A stretch of DNA of 39,839 nucleotides from positions 1 to 39,839 of the forward strand of contig NZ_VZII01000054.1 in assembly GCF_009391885.1 (NCBI RefSeq), in the 5' to 3' direction. The notes under the pieces are model-generated. The model did not search any database, was not told the DNA's origin, and was given only the letters and a program-made list of their open reading frames with translations. The position numbers and the translations under genes were made by a program. The stretch is from Pseudomonas sp. MN1F (lineage in GTDB: Bacteria; Pseudomonadota; Gammaproteobacteria; Pseudomonadales; Pseudomonadaceae). Below are positions 24,152 to 31,354 of this stretch, one piece after another (positions within the stretch are counted from its first letter, which is position 1; each line of letters begins with the position of its first letter).

Positions 24152-25558
24152 ATACAGCAGGTAGGCAGCCAGTGCCGCCCCCGCCAGCACGGCCGCAAAA
24201 ATCAGCTTTTCCCAAGTGGTGAACAACGTCTGCCCTTGCTCGTGCTTGGCCCGGGCAAACAGGATGACCCCTGGGGCGTAGAGCAGTGCCGACAGCAGCA
24301 GGTACTTGAGGCCGCCCGCGTACAACAGCCACACCGCATACAGCAGCGCCAGCGCCGCCACCAGCAGGTCCTTGCGCCGCAGCCCCGCCTGCCCTCGGTA
24401 ACTCTCGCCGCGCCAGGCCAGCAGCACCGCATAAGCCGCCGACCACAGGTATGGCACCAGAATCATCGACGATGCCAGGTAGATCAGGCTGGTATAGGTA
24501 CCTTCCGAGACCAGCGTGATCAGCAGGAAGCCCTGGATCATGCAGTTGGTCAGCCACAGGGCATTGGCTGGCACGTGGTTGGCGTTTTCCTTGGCCAGGA
24601 AGCGCGGCATGGTCTTGTCGCGCGCCGTGGCATAAAGAATTTCTGCGCACAGCAGTGCCCACGACAGCAAGGCCCCCAGCAACGAAATCGCCAGGCCGAT
24701 GCTGATCAACAGGCCACCCCAGGGCCCGACGATATGCTCCAGCACCGAGGCCAAGGACGGGTTCTGCAACCCGGCCAGTTCCGGCTGGGTCATCACCCCC
24801 AGCGACAGCACGTTGACCAGCACCAGCAGCGCCAGCACCCCGAGAAAGCCGATCACCGTGGCCTTGCCGACATCGGAACGGCGCTGCGCCCGCCCGGAAT
24901 ACACGCTGGCACCCTCGATACCGATGAACACGAACACCGTGACCAGCATCATGTTGCGCACCTGGTCCAGCACATTGCCGAACTGCGGGTTGCTCATGCC
25001 CCAGATATCGCGGGTGAAGATATCGGCGCGGAAGGCAAAGGCGGCGATGACGACGAAGATCAGCAAGGGCACCACCTTGGCCACGGTGGTCACCTGGTTG
25101 ATGAACGCCGCTTCCTTGATGCCACGCAGCACCAGAAAGTGCACGGCCCACAGCAGCAACGAGGCGCAGCCGATGGCAATCGGCGTGTTGCCTTCGCCAA
25201 ACACCGGGAAGTAGAAGCCCAGGGTGCTGAACAGCAGCACGAAATAGCCGACGTTGCCCAGCCAGGCGCTGATCCAGTAGCCCCAGGCTGACGAAAAGCC
25301 CATGTAATCGCCGAACCCGGCTTTCGCATAGGCGTATACCCCTGAATCCAGCTCAGGCTTGCGGTTGGCCAGGGTCTGGAACACGAAGGCCAGCGCCAGC
25401 ATGCCCACTGCGGTGATCGCCCAGCCGATCAGCACGGCGCCGACGTCGGCACGTGCTGCCATGTTCTGCGGTAACGAGAAGATCCCGCCACCAATCATCG
25501 AACCGACCACCAGCGCGATCAGTGCCCCCAGACGCAGCTTTTGTCCCGGCTCGCTCAT
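24131..25558 (-). CDS. arcD: ArcD-type arginine/ornithine antiporter (copy 1, leftward)
   Basis: The inner-membrane APC-superfamily exchanger is 475 residues long with about 12-13 membrane segments. It shows the APC helix-1 motif GSMIGGGIFSLPQNM and the helix-6 segment FIGIEGASVYSGRAQRRSDVG. It closely resembles the rightward arcD at 25992 over its full length and has the same length, so the pair is a duplication. GGGAGG stands close (4 bases) before the chosen ATG at 25558; an ATG nine codons earlier has no ribosome-binding site. It faces away from arcABC and is not part of that operon. It could be a differently regulated copy or may exchange another pair of basic amino acids. Confidence 0.9.
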   Translation of the reverse strand: MSEPGQKLRLGALIALVVGSMIGGGIFSLPQNMAARADVGAVLIGWAITAVGMLALAFVFQTLANRKPELDSGVYAYAKAGFGDYMGFSSAWGYWISAWLGNVGYFVLLFSTLGFYFPVFGEGNTPIAIGCASLLLWAVHFLVLRGIKEAAFINQVTTVAKVVPLLIFVVIAAFAFRADIFTRDIWGMSNPQFGNVLDQVRNMMLVTVFVFIGIEGASVYSGRAQRRSDVGKATVIGFLGVLALLVLVNVLSLGVMTQPELAGLQNPSLASVLEHIVGPWGGLLISIGLAISLLGALLSWALLCAEILYATARDKTMPRFLAKENANHVPANALWLTNCMIQGFLLITLVSEGTYTSLIYLASSMILVPYLWSAAYAVLLAWRGESYRGQAGLRRKDLLVAALALLYAVWLLYAGGLKYLLLSALLYAPGVILFARAKHEQGQTLFTTWEKLIFAAVLAGAALAAYLLYSGLLSL

Positions 25559-25884
25559 GGGCCTCCCTTTTTTTGGTGCTGTCATGCGTTTGAAACAGCC
25601 ATGGGCGCCATATAAATGCTGTCACTTATATAGCCTAAACCATTAAACCTATAGCAGTAATAACCACAATGTCTATCGCCGTGCCTCTGTAAAAACTAGC
25701 AGGTGCCCAGCAACTAGAAAAGCATTCGTTAAAACTCGAAATTCTCGTGAAAAATTTGCGAAAGCGACAAAAGCGGCTAGCTTCAGACATCGCAGGCCAA
25801 ACGGAGCGTTTGCTCTAGAAGGACATGGAGATGCCAGCGCAGAAGGCCTGCAGCTGAGCAGTCGGCACGCTCCAGGAGTCGCGT

Positions 25885-25900
25885 GTAGGAAATTTCCTAC
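25885..25900. promoter_or_regulatory. Perfect 16-bp palindrome GTAGGAAATTTCCTAC
   Basis: A fully self-complementary 16-mer stands about 80 bases before the predicted arcDABC transcription start. The outline TGTAGG-N6-CCTAC resembles the GacA box (TGTAAG-N6-CTTACA) with two symmetrical changes. The binding factor is unknown. Confidence 0.5.
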
Positions 25901-25917
25901 CCTCGCGTTGCCATGAA

Positions 25918-25959
25918 CTGATCCATGTCAGGTCATGGACCAGGCGTCAGATTTATTCT
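25918..25959 (+). promoter_or_regulatory. Anr-type site and -10 box of arcDABC
   Basis: CTGAT-CCAT-GTCAG (25918-25931) matches 8 of 10 fixed bases of the Anr/Fnr consensus TTGAT-N4-GTCAA. A TATTCT -10 box lies at 25954-25959, predicting a start near 25966. The site centre (25924.5) is then at -41.5, the standard class II position for oxygen-controlled activation of the arginine deiminase operon. Confidence 0.7.
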
Positions 25960-25991
25960 GTCGTCAACTTTCTCCTGGCAGGAGTTGTTAA

Positions 25992-27419
25992 ATGTCTGAT
26001 TCATCCGGAAAACTAAAACTCGGCGCGTTAGTTGCACTTGTGGTCGGTTCGATGATTGGCGGCGGGATCTTCTCGCTGCCGCAAAACATGGCCGCCAGTG
26101 CAGGGGTTGGTGCGGTACTGATTGGCTGGGCGATCACCGCGGTGGGCATGCTGACGCTGGCCTTCGTGTTCCAGACCCTGGCCAACCGCAAGCCTGACCT
26201 GGATGGCGGTGTTTACGCCTATGCCAAGGCTGGCTTCGGCGACTACATGGGCTTTTCATCAGCCTGGGGCTACTGGATCAGTGCCTGGCTGGGCAACGTC
26301 GGCTACTTCGTGTTGCTGTTCAGCACCCTCGGTTACTTCTTCCCGATCTTCGGCGAAGGCAACACCCCGGCGGCGATCATCGGTGCCTCGGTGCTGCTCT
26401 GGGCCGTGCACTTCCTGGTACTGCGTGGCATCAAGGAAGCGGCATTCATCAACCTGGTCACCACCGTGGCCAAGGTCGTGCCGCTGGGGCTGTTCGCCCT
26501 GATCTGCCTGTTCGCCTTCAAACTCGACATCTTCACCGCCGACATCTGGGCCGTGGGCACGCCTGACCTGGGCAGTGTGATGAACCAGGTGCGTAACATG
26601 ATGCTGGTCACCGTCTGGGTGTTCATCGGTATCGAAGGCGCGAGCATCTTCTCGGCACGGGCGGAAAAACGCTCCGACGTCGGCAAGGCCACGGTCATCG
26701 GTTTCGTCACCGTGCTGCTGTTCCTGGTGCTGGTCAACGTGCTGTCGCTGGGCATCATGACCCAGCCAGAGCTGGCCAAGCTGCAGAACCCATCGATGGC
26801 TGCGGTACTTGAGCATGTGGTCGGCCACTGGGGCGCGGTGCTGATCAGCGTCGGCCTGGTGATCTCGTTGCTGGGGGCCTTGCTGTCGTGGGTGCTGCTG
26901 TGCGCCGAGATCATGTTCGCCGCCGCCAAGGACCACACCATGCCGGAGTTCCTGCGCCGCGAGAACGCCAACCAGGTGCCTGCCAACGCCCTGTGGCTGA
27001 CCAACGCCATGGTGCAGATCTTCCTGGTCATCACCCTGTTCTCCAGCAGTACCTACCTGTCGCTGATCTACCTCGCCACCTCGATGATCCTGGTGCCTTA
27101 CCTGTGGTCGGCGGCTTATGCCTTCCTGCTGGCACTGCGCAGCGAAACCTACGAGCAGGCCCTTGCCGAGCGGCAGAAGGACCTGATCATCGGCGGCATC
27201 GCGCTGATATACGCCATCTGGCTGCTGTATGCCGGCGGCGTGAAATACCTGCTGCTCTCGGCCCTGCTCTATGCCCCTGGCGCGATCCTGTTCGCCAAGG
27301 CCAAGCGTGAGGTGGGCCAACCGATTTTCACCAACGTGGAAAAACTGATCTTCGCAGCCGTGGTCATCGGCGCCCTGGTGGCAGCCTTCGGCCTGTATGA
27401 CGGCTTCCTGACCCTTTGA
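25992..27419 (+). CDS. arcD: Arginine/ornithine antiporter ArcD (copy 2, operon leader)
   Basis: The APC-superfamily exchanger imports arginine and exports ornithine, driving the arginine deiminase pathway. The 475-residue protein has about 12-13 membrane segments, GSMIGGGIFSLPQNM in helix 1, FIGIEGASIFSARAEKRSDVG in the middle and conserved NALWLTN and LSLIYLATSMILVPYLWSAAYA segments. AGGAG stands 8 bases before the ATG and is partly paired in a CTCC-TGGCA-GGAG mini-hairpin (25972-25984). It is the first gene of arcDABC, 33 bases before arcA. Transcription is probably Anr-dependent and may also respond to ArgR. Confidence 0.95.
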   Translation: MSDSSGKLKLGALVALVVGSMIGGGIFSLPQNMAASAGVGAVLIGWAITAVGMLTLAFVFQTLANRKPDLDGGVYAYAKAGFGDYMGFSSAWGYWISAWLGNVGYFVLLFSTLGYFFPIFGEGNTPAAIIGASVLLWAVHFLVLRGIKEAAFINLVTTVAKVVPLGLFALICLFAFKLDIFTADIWAVGTPDLGSVMNQVRNMMLVTVWVFIGIEGASIFSARAEKRSDVGKATVIGFVTVLLFLVLVNVLSLGIMTQPELAKLQNPSMAAVLEHVVGHWGAVLISVGLVISLLGALLSWVLLCAEIMFAAAKDHTMPEFLRRENANQVPANALWLTNAMVQIFLVITLFSSSTYLSLIYLATSMILVPYLWSAAYAFLLALRSETYEQALAERQKDLIIGGIALIYAIWLLYAGGVKYLLLSALLYAPGAILFAKAKREVGQPIFTNVEKLIFAAVVIGALVAAFGLYDGFLTL

Positions 27420-27452
27420 CCCACGTCTTCGTTCAATTGGAGGAATGAAACC

Positions 27453-28712
27453 ATGTCCGCTGAAAAACAGAAGTACGGTGTCCACTCCGAAGCCGGCAAA
27501 CTGCGCAAGGTAATGGTTTGCGCACCGGGCCTGGCGCACAAGCGGCTGACGCCAAGCAACTGTGACGAGCTGCTGTTCGACGACGTGATCTGGGTCGACC
27601 AGGCCAAGCGTGACCACTTCGACTTCGTCACCAAGATGCGTGAGCGCGGCGTCGATGTGCTGGAAATGCACAACCTGCTGACCGACATCGTCCAGCAGCC
27701 CGAAGCCCTGAAGTGGATTCTCGACCGCAAGATCACCGATGACACCGTTGGTGTGGGCCTGAACAACGAAGTGCGCAGCTGGCTCGAAAGCCTTGAGCCA
27801 CGTCACCTGGCCGAGTTCCTGATCGGTGGCGTGGCCGGCCAGGACCTGCCGCAGAGCGAAGGCGCCGATGTGGTCAAGATGTACAACGACTACCTGGGCC
27901 ACTCCAGCTTCATCCTGCCGCCGCTGCCCAACACCCAGTTCACCCGCGACACCACCTGCTGGATCTACGGCGGCGTGACGCTGAACCCGATGTACTGGCC
28001 GGCGCGTCGCCAGGAAACCCTGCTGACCACCGCCATCTACAAGTTCCACAAGGAGTTCACCGGTGCCGACTTCCAGGTCTGGTACGGCGACCCCGACAAG
28101 GATCACGGCCAGTCCACCCTCGAAGGCGGTGACGTGATGCCGATCGGCAACGGCATCGTGCTGATCGGCATGGGCGAGCGCACCTCGCGCCAGGCCATCG
28201 GCCAGCTGGCTCGCAACCTGTTCGCCAAGGGCGCAGTCAGGGAAGTCATCGTCGCCGGCCTGCCGAAGTCCCGCGCCGCCATGCACCTGGACACCGTGTT
28301 CAGCTTCTGCGACCGCGACCTGATCACGGTCTTCCCGGAAGTGGTGAAAGAGATCGTGCCGTTCATCATTCGGCCGGACGAAAGCAAGCCCTATGGCATG
28401 GACGTGCGCCGCATCAACAAGTCGTTCATCGAAGTGGTCGGCGAGGAGCTTGGGCTCAAGGATGGCCTGCGCGTCGTAGAGACCGGCGGCAACAGCTTCG
28501 CCGCCGAACGTGAACAGTGGGATGACGGCAACAACGTGGTGGCCATCGAACCCGGCGTGGTCATCGGCTACGACCGCAACACCTACACCAATACCCTGCT
28601 GCGCAAGGCCGGCATCGAAGTCATCACCATCAGCGCCGGCGAACTGGGCCGTGGCCGTGGCGGCGGCCACTGCATGACCTGCCCGATCGTCCGTGACCCA
28701 ATCGATTACTAA
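27453..28712 (+). CDS. arcA: Arginine deiminase
   Basis: The enzyme hydrolyses arginine to citrulline and ammonia, step 1 of the arginine deiminase pathway, in the cytosol. The 419-residue protein keeps the catalytic set known from the family: Asp166 (FTRDTTCW), Glu224 (LEGGDVMP), His278 and Asp280 (MHLDTVFS), and the nucleophile Cys407 in GGGHCMTCP. GGAGG stands about 9 bases before the ATG. It lies 33 bases after arcD, in the order arcD-arcA-arcB-arcC. A strong hairpin follows the stop codon. Confidence 0.98.
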   Translation: MSAEKQKYGVHSEAGKLRKVMVCAPGLAHKRLTPSNCDELLFDDVIWVDQAKRDHFDFVTKMRERGVDVLEMHNLLTDIVQQPEALKWILDRKITDDTVGVGLNNEVRSWLESLEPRHLAEFLIGGVAGQDLPQSEGADVVKMYNDYLGHSSFILPPLPNTQFTRDTTCWIYGGVTLNPMYWPARRQETLLTTAIYKFHKEFTGADFQVWYGDPDKDHGQSTLEGGDVMPIGNGIVLIGMGERTSRQAIGQLARNLFAKGAVREVIVAGLPKSRAAMHLDTVFSFCDRDLITVFPEVVKEIVPFIIRPDESKPYGMDVRRINKSFIEVVGEELGLKDGLRVVETGGNSFAAEREQWDDGNNVVAIEPGVVIGYDRNTYTNTLLRKAGIEVITISAGELGRGRGGGHCMTCPIVRDPIDY

Positions 28713-28724
28713 CGACCATTGCCC

Positions 28725-28752
28725 CCGGCCGCCCTCACGAAGCGGCGGCCGG
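28725..28752 (+). other. Intercistronic hairpin arcA-arcB
   Basis: Perfect 9-bp GC stem CCGGCCGCC / GGCGGCCGG with a 10-base loop, 12 bases past arcA. There is no T-tract, so it is a candidate mRNA stabiliser or processing boundary rather than a terminator. Confidence 0.75.
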
Positions 28753-28781
28753 TGTGTTCACCAAACCCAAGGAGAAAAGTC

Positions 28782-29792
28782 ATGGCGTTCAATATTCACA
28801 ACCGCAACCTGCTCAGCCTCGAACACCACACCACCCGCGAACTGAAATACCTGCTGGACCTGTCCCGCGACCTCAAGCGCGCCAAGTACACCGGCACCGA
28901 GCAGCAGCACCTGAAGGGCAACAACATCGCCCTGATCTTCGAGAAGACCTCGACCCGCACCCGCTGCGCCTTCGAAGTCGCCGCCTATGACCAGGGCGCC
29001 AACGTTACCTACATCGACCCCAACTCTTCGCAGATTGGCCACAAGGAAAGCATGAAGGACACCGCCCGCGTACTCGGGCGCATGTACGACGCCATCGAGT
29101 ACCGCGGCTTCAAGCAGGAAATCGTCGAAGAACTGGCCAAGTTCGCCGGCGTCCCGGTGTTCAACGGCCTTACCGATGAATACCACCCGACCCAGATGAT
29201 CGCCGACGTGCTGACCATGCGTGAGCACAGCGACAAGCCGCTGCACGACATCAGCTACGCCTACCTGGGAGACGCCCGCAACAACATGGGCAACTCGCTG
29301 CTGCTGATCGGCGCCAAGCTCGGCATGGACGTACGCATCGCCGCACCCAAGGCGCTGTGGCCACATGACGACCTGGTCGAGCGTTGCCACAAGTACGCCG
29401 AAGAAAGCGGCGCACGCATCACCCTGACCGAAGACCCCAAGGCTGCGGTCAAGGGCGTCGACTTCATCCACACCGACGTCTGGGTCTCGATGGGCGAGCC
29501 GATCGAAGCCTGGGGTGAGCGCATCAAGCAGCTCAAGCCTTACCAGGTGAACAAGGAGCTGATGAAAGCCAGCGGCAACCCACGGACCAAGTTCATGCAC
29601 TGCCTGCCGGCCTTCCACAACTCCGAGACCAAGGTCGGCAAGCAGATTGCCGAACAGTACCCGGACCTGGCCAACGGCATCGAAGTGACCGATGACGTTT
29701 TCGAGTCGCCGGCATGCATCGCCTTCGAGCAGGCGGAAAACCGCATGCACACCATCAAGGCGATCCTGGTTTCGACCCTGGCTGACCTGTAA
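28782..29792 (+). CDS. arcB: Catabolic ornithine carbamoyltransferase
   Basis: The enzyme phosphorolyses citrulline to ornithine and carbamoyl phosphate, step 2 of the pathway. The 336-residue protein has the carbamoyl-phosphate loop FEKTSTRTR (53-61), the DYLG-like region SYAYLGDARNNMGNSLL, and the ornithine-loop HCLPAFH (273-279). Length and sequence match the catabolic type; the anabolic ArgF of pseudomonads is shorter (about 305 residues), by general knowledge. GGAG stands 8 bases before the ATG at 28782; upstream in-frame starts have none. Confidence 0.97.
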   Translation: MAFNIHNRNLLSLEHHTTRELKYLLDLSRDLKRAKYTGTEQQHLKGNNIALIFEKTSTRTRCAFEVAAYDQGANVTYIDPNSSQIGHKESMKDTARVLGRMYDAIEYRGFKQEIVEELAKFAGVPVFNGLTDEYHPTQMIADVLTMREHSDKPLHDISYAYLGDARNNMGNSLLLIGAKLGMDVRIAAPKALWPHDDLVERCHKYAEESGARITLTEDPKAAVKGVDFIHTDVWVSMGEPIEAWGERIKQLKPYQVNKELMKASGNPRTKFMHCLPAFHNSETKVGKQIAEQYPDLANGIEVTDDVFESPACIAFEQAENRMHTIKAILVSTLADL

Positions 29793-29799
29793 GCCGGCC

Positions 29800-29826
29800 G
29801 CGCCGCCCCTACTCATGGGGCGGCGC
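29800..29826 (+). other. Intercistronic hairpin arcB-arcC
   Basis: Perfect 10-bp stem GCGCCGCCCC / GGGGCGGCGC with a 7-base loop, just past the arcB stop codon and without a T-tract. Confidence 0.75.
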
Positions 29827-29855
29827 CCTTCCCTCTTCGTTAAAGGACATTCCCC

Positions 29856-30785
29856 ATGCGTATCGTTGTTGCATTGGGCGGCAACGCCCTGCTGCGCCGT
29901 GGCGAACCCATGACCGCTGACAACCAGCGCGCCAATATCCGCACGGCCACTGAACAGATCGCCAAGATTCACCCCGGCAACGAACTGGTCATCGCCCACG
30001 GCAACGGCCCGCAGGTTGGCCTGCTGGCCCTGCAAGGCCTGTCGTACAAGCCCGACGAGGCCTACCCGCTGGACGTGCTCGGCGCCGAGACCGAAGGCAT
30101 GATCGGCTACATGATCGAACAGGAGCTGGGCAACCTGCTGGACTTCGAAGTGCCGTTCGCCACCCTGCTGACCCAAGTGGAAGTAGACGCCAACGACCCG
30201 GCCTTCAAGGACCCGAGCAAGTTCATCGGCCCGGTCTACAGCAAGGAAGACGCCGAGCGCCTGGCCAAGGAAAAAGGCTGGGTGGTCAAGCCCGACGGCG
30301 ACAAGTACCGCCGCGTGGTCGCCAGCCCGAAACCCAAGCGCATCTTCGAAATCCGCCCGATCAAGTGGCTGCTGGAAAAAAGCAGCATCGTGATCTGCGC
30401 CGGTGGTGGCGGCATCCCCACAATGTACGATGAGCACAAGAAGCTCAAAGGCATCGAGGCGGTGATCGACAAGGACCTGTGCTCGGCGCTGCTGGCCGAA
30501 CAGCTGGAAGCCGACCTTCTGGTAATCGCCACCGACGTCGATGGCGCCTACATTGACTGGGGCAAGCCGACGCAGAAAGCCATTGCCCAGGCCCACCCCG
30601 ACGAGCTCGAACGCCTCGGCTTCGCGGCCGGTTCCATGGGGCCGAAGGTGCAGGCTGCCTGCGACTTTGCCCGGCACACCGGCAAAGTGGCGGTGATCAG
30701 CTCGCTGGAGAACATCGAGGGCATCGTCAAAGGCGTCGCCGGTACCCGCGTGAGCACCGAAAAGCCAGGCATCAGCTACCGTTGA
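29856..30785 (+). CDS. arcC: Carbamate kinase
   Basis: The enzyme transfers phosphate from carbamoyl phosphate to ADP, giving ATP, CO2 and ammonia: the energy-yielding last step of the arginine deiminase pathway. The 309-residue protein of the amino-acid-kinase fold has the N-terminal VVALGGNALLRRGEP, HGNGPQVGLLALQ, the VICAGGGGIP loop and VIATDVDGAYIDWGKP. AAAGGA stands about 9 bases before the ATG. It is the last enzyme gene of arcDABC. Confidence 0.97.
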   Translation: MRIVVALGGNALLRRGEPMTADNQRANIRTATEQIAKIHPGNELVIAHGNGPQVGLLALQGLSYKPDEAYPLDVLGAETEGMIGYMIEQELGNLLDFEVPFATLLTQVEVDANDPAFKDPSKFIGPVYSKEDAERLAKEKGWVVKPDGDKYRRVVASPKPKRIFEIRPIKWLLEKSSIVICAGGGGIPTMYDEHKKLKGIEAVIDKDLCSALLAEQLEADLLVIATDVDGAYIDWGKPTQKAIAQAHPDELERLGFAAGSMGPKVQAACDFARHTGKVAVISSLENIEGIVKGVAGTRVSTEKPGISYR

Positions 30786-30793
30786 TTGCAGTG

Positions 30794-30814
30794 GGCGGGC
30801 TTACCGGGCCCGCC
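30794..30814 (+). other. Hairpin after arcC
   Basis: Perfect 7-bp stem GGCGGGC / GCCCGCC with a 7-base loop, followed by ATTTTC. The T-run is short, so this may be a weak terminator or simply another intercistronic hairpin before the small downstream gene. Confidence 0.6.
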
Positions 30815-30840
30815 ATTTTCACCTTCCGGAGGAGTTTGCC

Positions 30841-31209
30841 ATGGCCCAGTTCCACCCCGGTCATGTACACATCGAGCGCACTGCGCTGACCAAGAACGAC
30901 CACAGTTACGACCTCAACATCGAGTACGAAGCGTTTTCAGACCCCAAGGAAGGCAGAGGCATCCAGTTCCGCATGCATGGCATCATCGAGGGCAAGACCG
31001 TCGATGAGCAGTTCTTCCTGGCCAAGGACCAGGTGTTGCCGAGTTTTCTCAGCGTGGCTTCGCGTAAGGCCCAGTCCTACCTCGCGTCGCACCAGAAGTT
31101 CGAAACCCTGGGTTCGCCGCACAAGCTTTACGACGCCATGTTCGAAGACATCCGCCAGAAGCTGGATGTGAAATCGGGCGACCCGATAAAGCCTGAACAC
31201 CTCGAGTAA
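30841..31209 (+). CDS. Small conserved protein, DUF5064-like
   Basis: The 122-residue cytosolic-looking protein is without a signal peptide or membrane segment. Its sequence (MAQFHPGHVHIERTALTKND..., GIQFRMHGIIEGKTVDEQFFLAKDQVLPSFLSVASRKAQ) looks like the DUF5064 family seen in Pseudomonas. Function is unknown. GGAGGAG stands 8 bases before the ATG, one of the strongest ribosome-binding sites in the window, so it is almost certainly translated. It follows arcC by 55 bases on the same strand and could be a fifth member of the arc transcript. Confidence 0.8.
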   Translation: MAQFHPGHVHIERTALTKNDHSYDLNIEYEAFSDPKEGRGIQFRMHGIIEGKTVDEQFFLAKDQVLPSFLSVASRKAQSYLASHQKFETLGSPHKLYDAMFEDIRQKLDVKSGDPIKPEHLE

Positions 31210-31219
31210 CTCCAAGGCC

Positions 31220-31238
31220 TGGGCTGCTTCGCAGCCCA
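31220..31238 (+). terminator. Possible terminator hairpin after the DUF5064-like gene
   Basis: Perfect 8-bp stem TGGGCTGC / GCAGCCCA with a TTC loop, 10 bases past the stop codon. No T-tract follows, so termination efficiency is doubtful. Confidence 0.5.
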
Positions 31239-31258
31239 TCGCAGGCATGCGCAATACC

Positions 31259-31306
31259 TGTGGGAGCCGCGCTTGCCGGCGATGGGCCGCAAAGCGGCCC
31301 CGGCGA
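31259..31306. repeat. REP-type element
   Basis: TGTGGGAGCCGCG... followed by the hairpin GGGCCGC / GCGGCCC (31284-31300). It has the layout of P. putida REP elements but differs in its core from the copies at 9392 and 37733. It lies between the arc cluster and the TyrR-like regulator. Confidence 0.7.
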
Positions 31307-31354
31307 TGTTAAGGCATACTACCGCCCTCCCAGGCCACCACTTTCACCGTCCTC

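Larger units (their letters stand above)
25559..25991. other. 433-bp AT-rich regulatory spacer between the two arcD genes
   Basis: No gene of normal size is present. Visible items: AT-rich promoter-like sequence next to the leftward arcD (TATATA and TATAAA near 25610-25635) and a TGTCGC-type hexamer on the minus strand (25764-25769), which resembles half of a Pseudomonas ArgR site. There is a possible short leader frame (25825-25857, ten codons; or from the ATG at 25831, preceded by AAGGA). A perfect 16-bp palindrome lies at 25885-25900 and an Anr-type site at 25918-25931. A second inverted repeat at 25922-25939 has arms TCCATG and CATGGA. Confidence 0.7.

Noticed and set aside
25764..25769. 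ArgR operator in the arcD spacer
   Set aside because: Only one TGTCGC-type hexamer with a partial AA match was found, and the expected tandem second half is not recognisable, so it is not listed as a site.
26259..28670. Long minus-strand frame opposite arcD and arcA
   Set aside because: Shadow of two well-identified genes; it crosses their junction and shows no protein family features.
28758..30677. Minus-strand frame of about 640 codons opposite arcB and arcC
   Set aside because: GC-driven shadow frame; the plus-strand genes have catalytic motifs and ribosome-binding sites.
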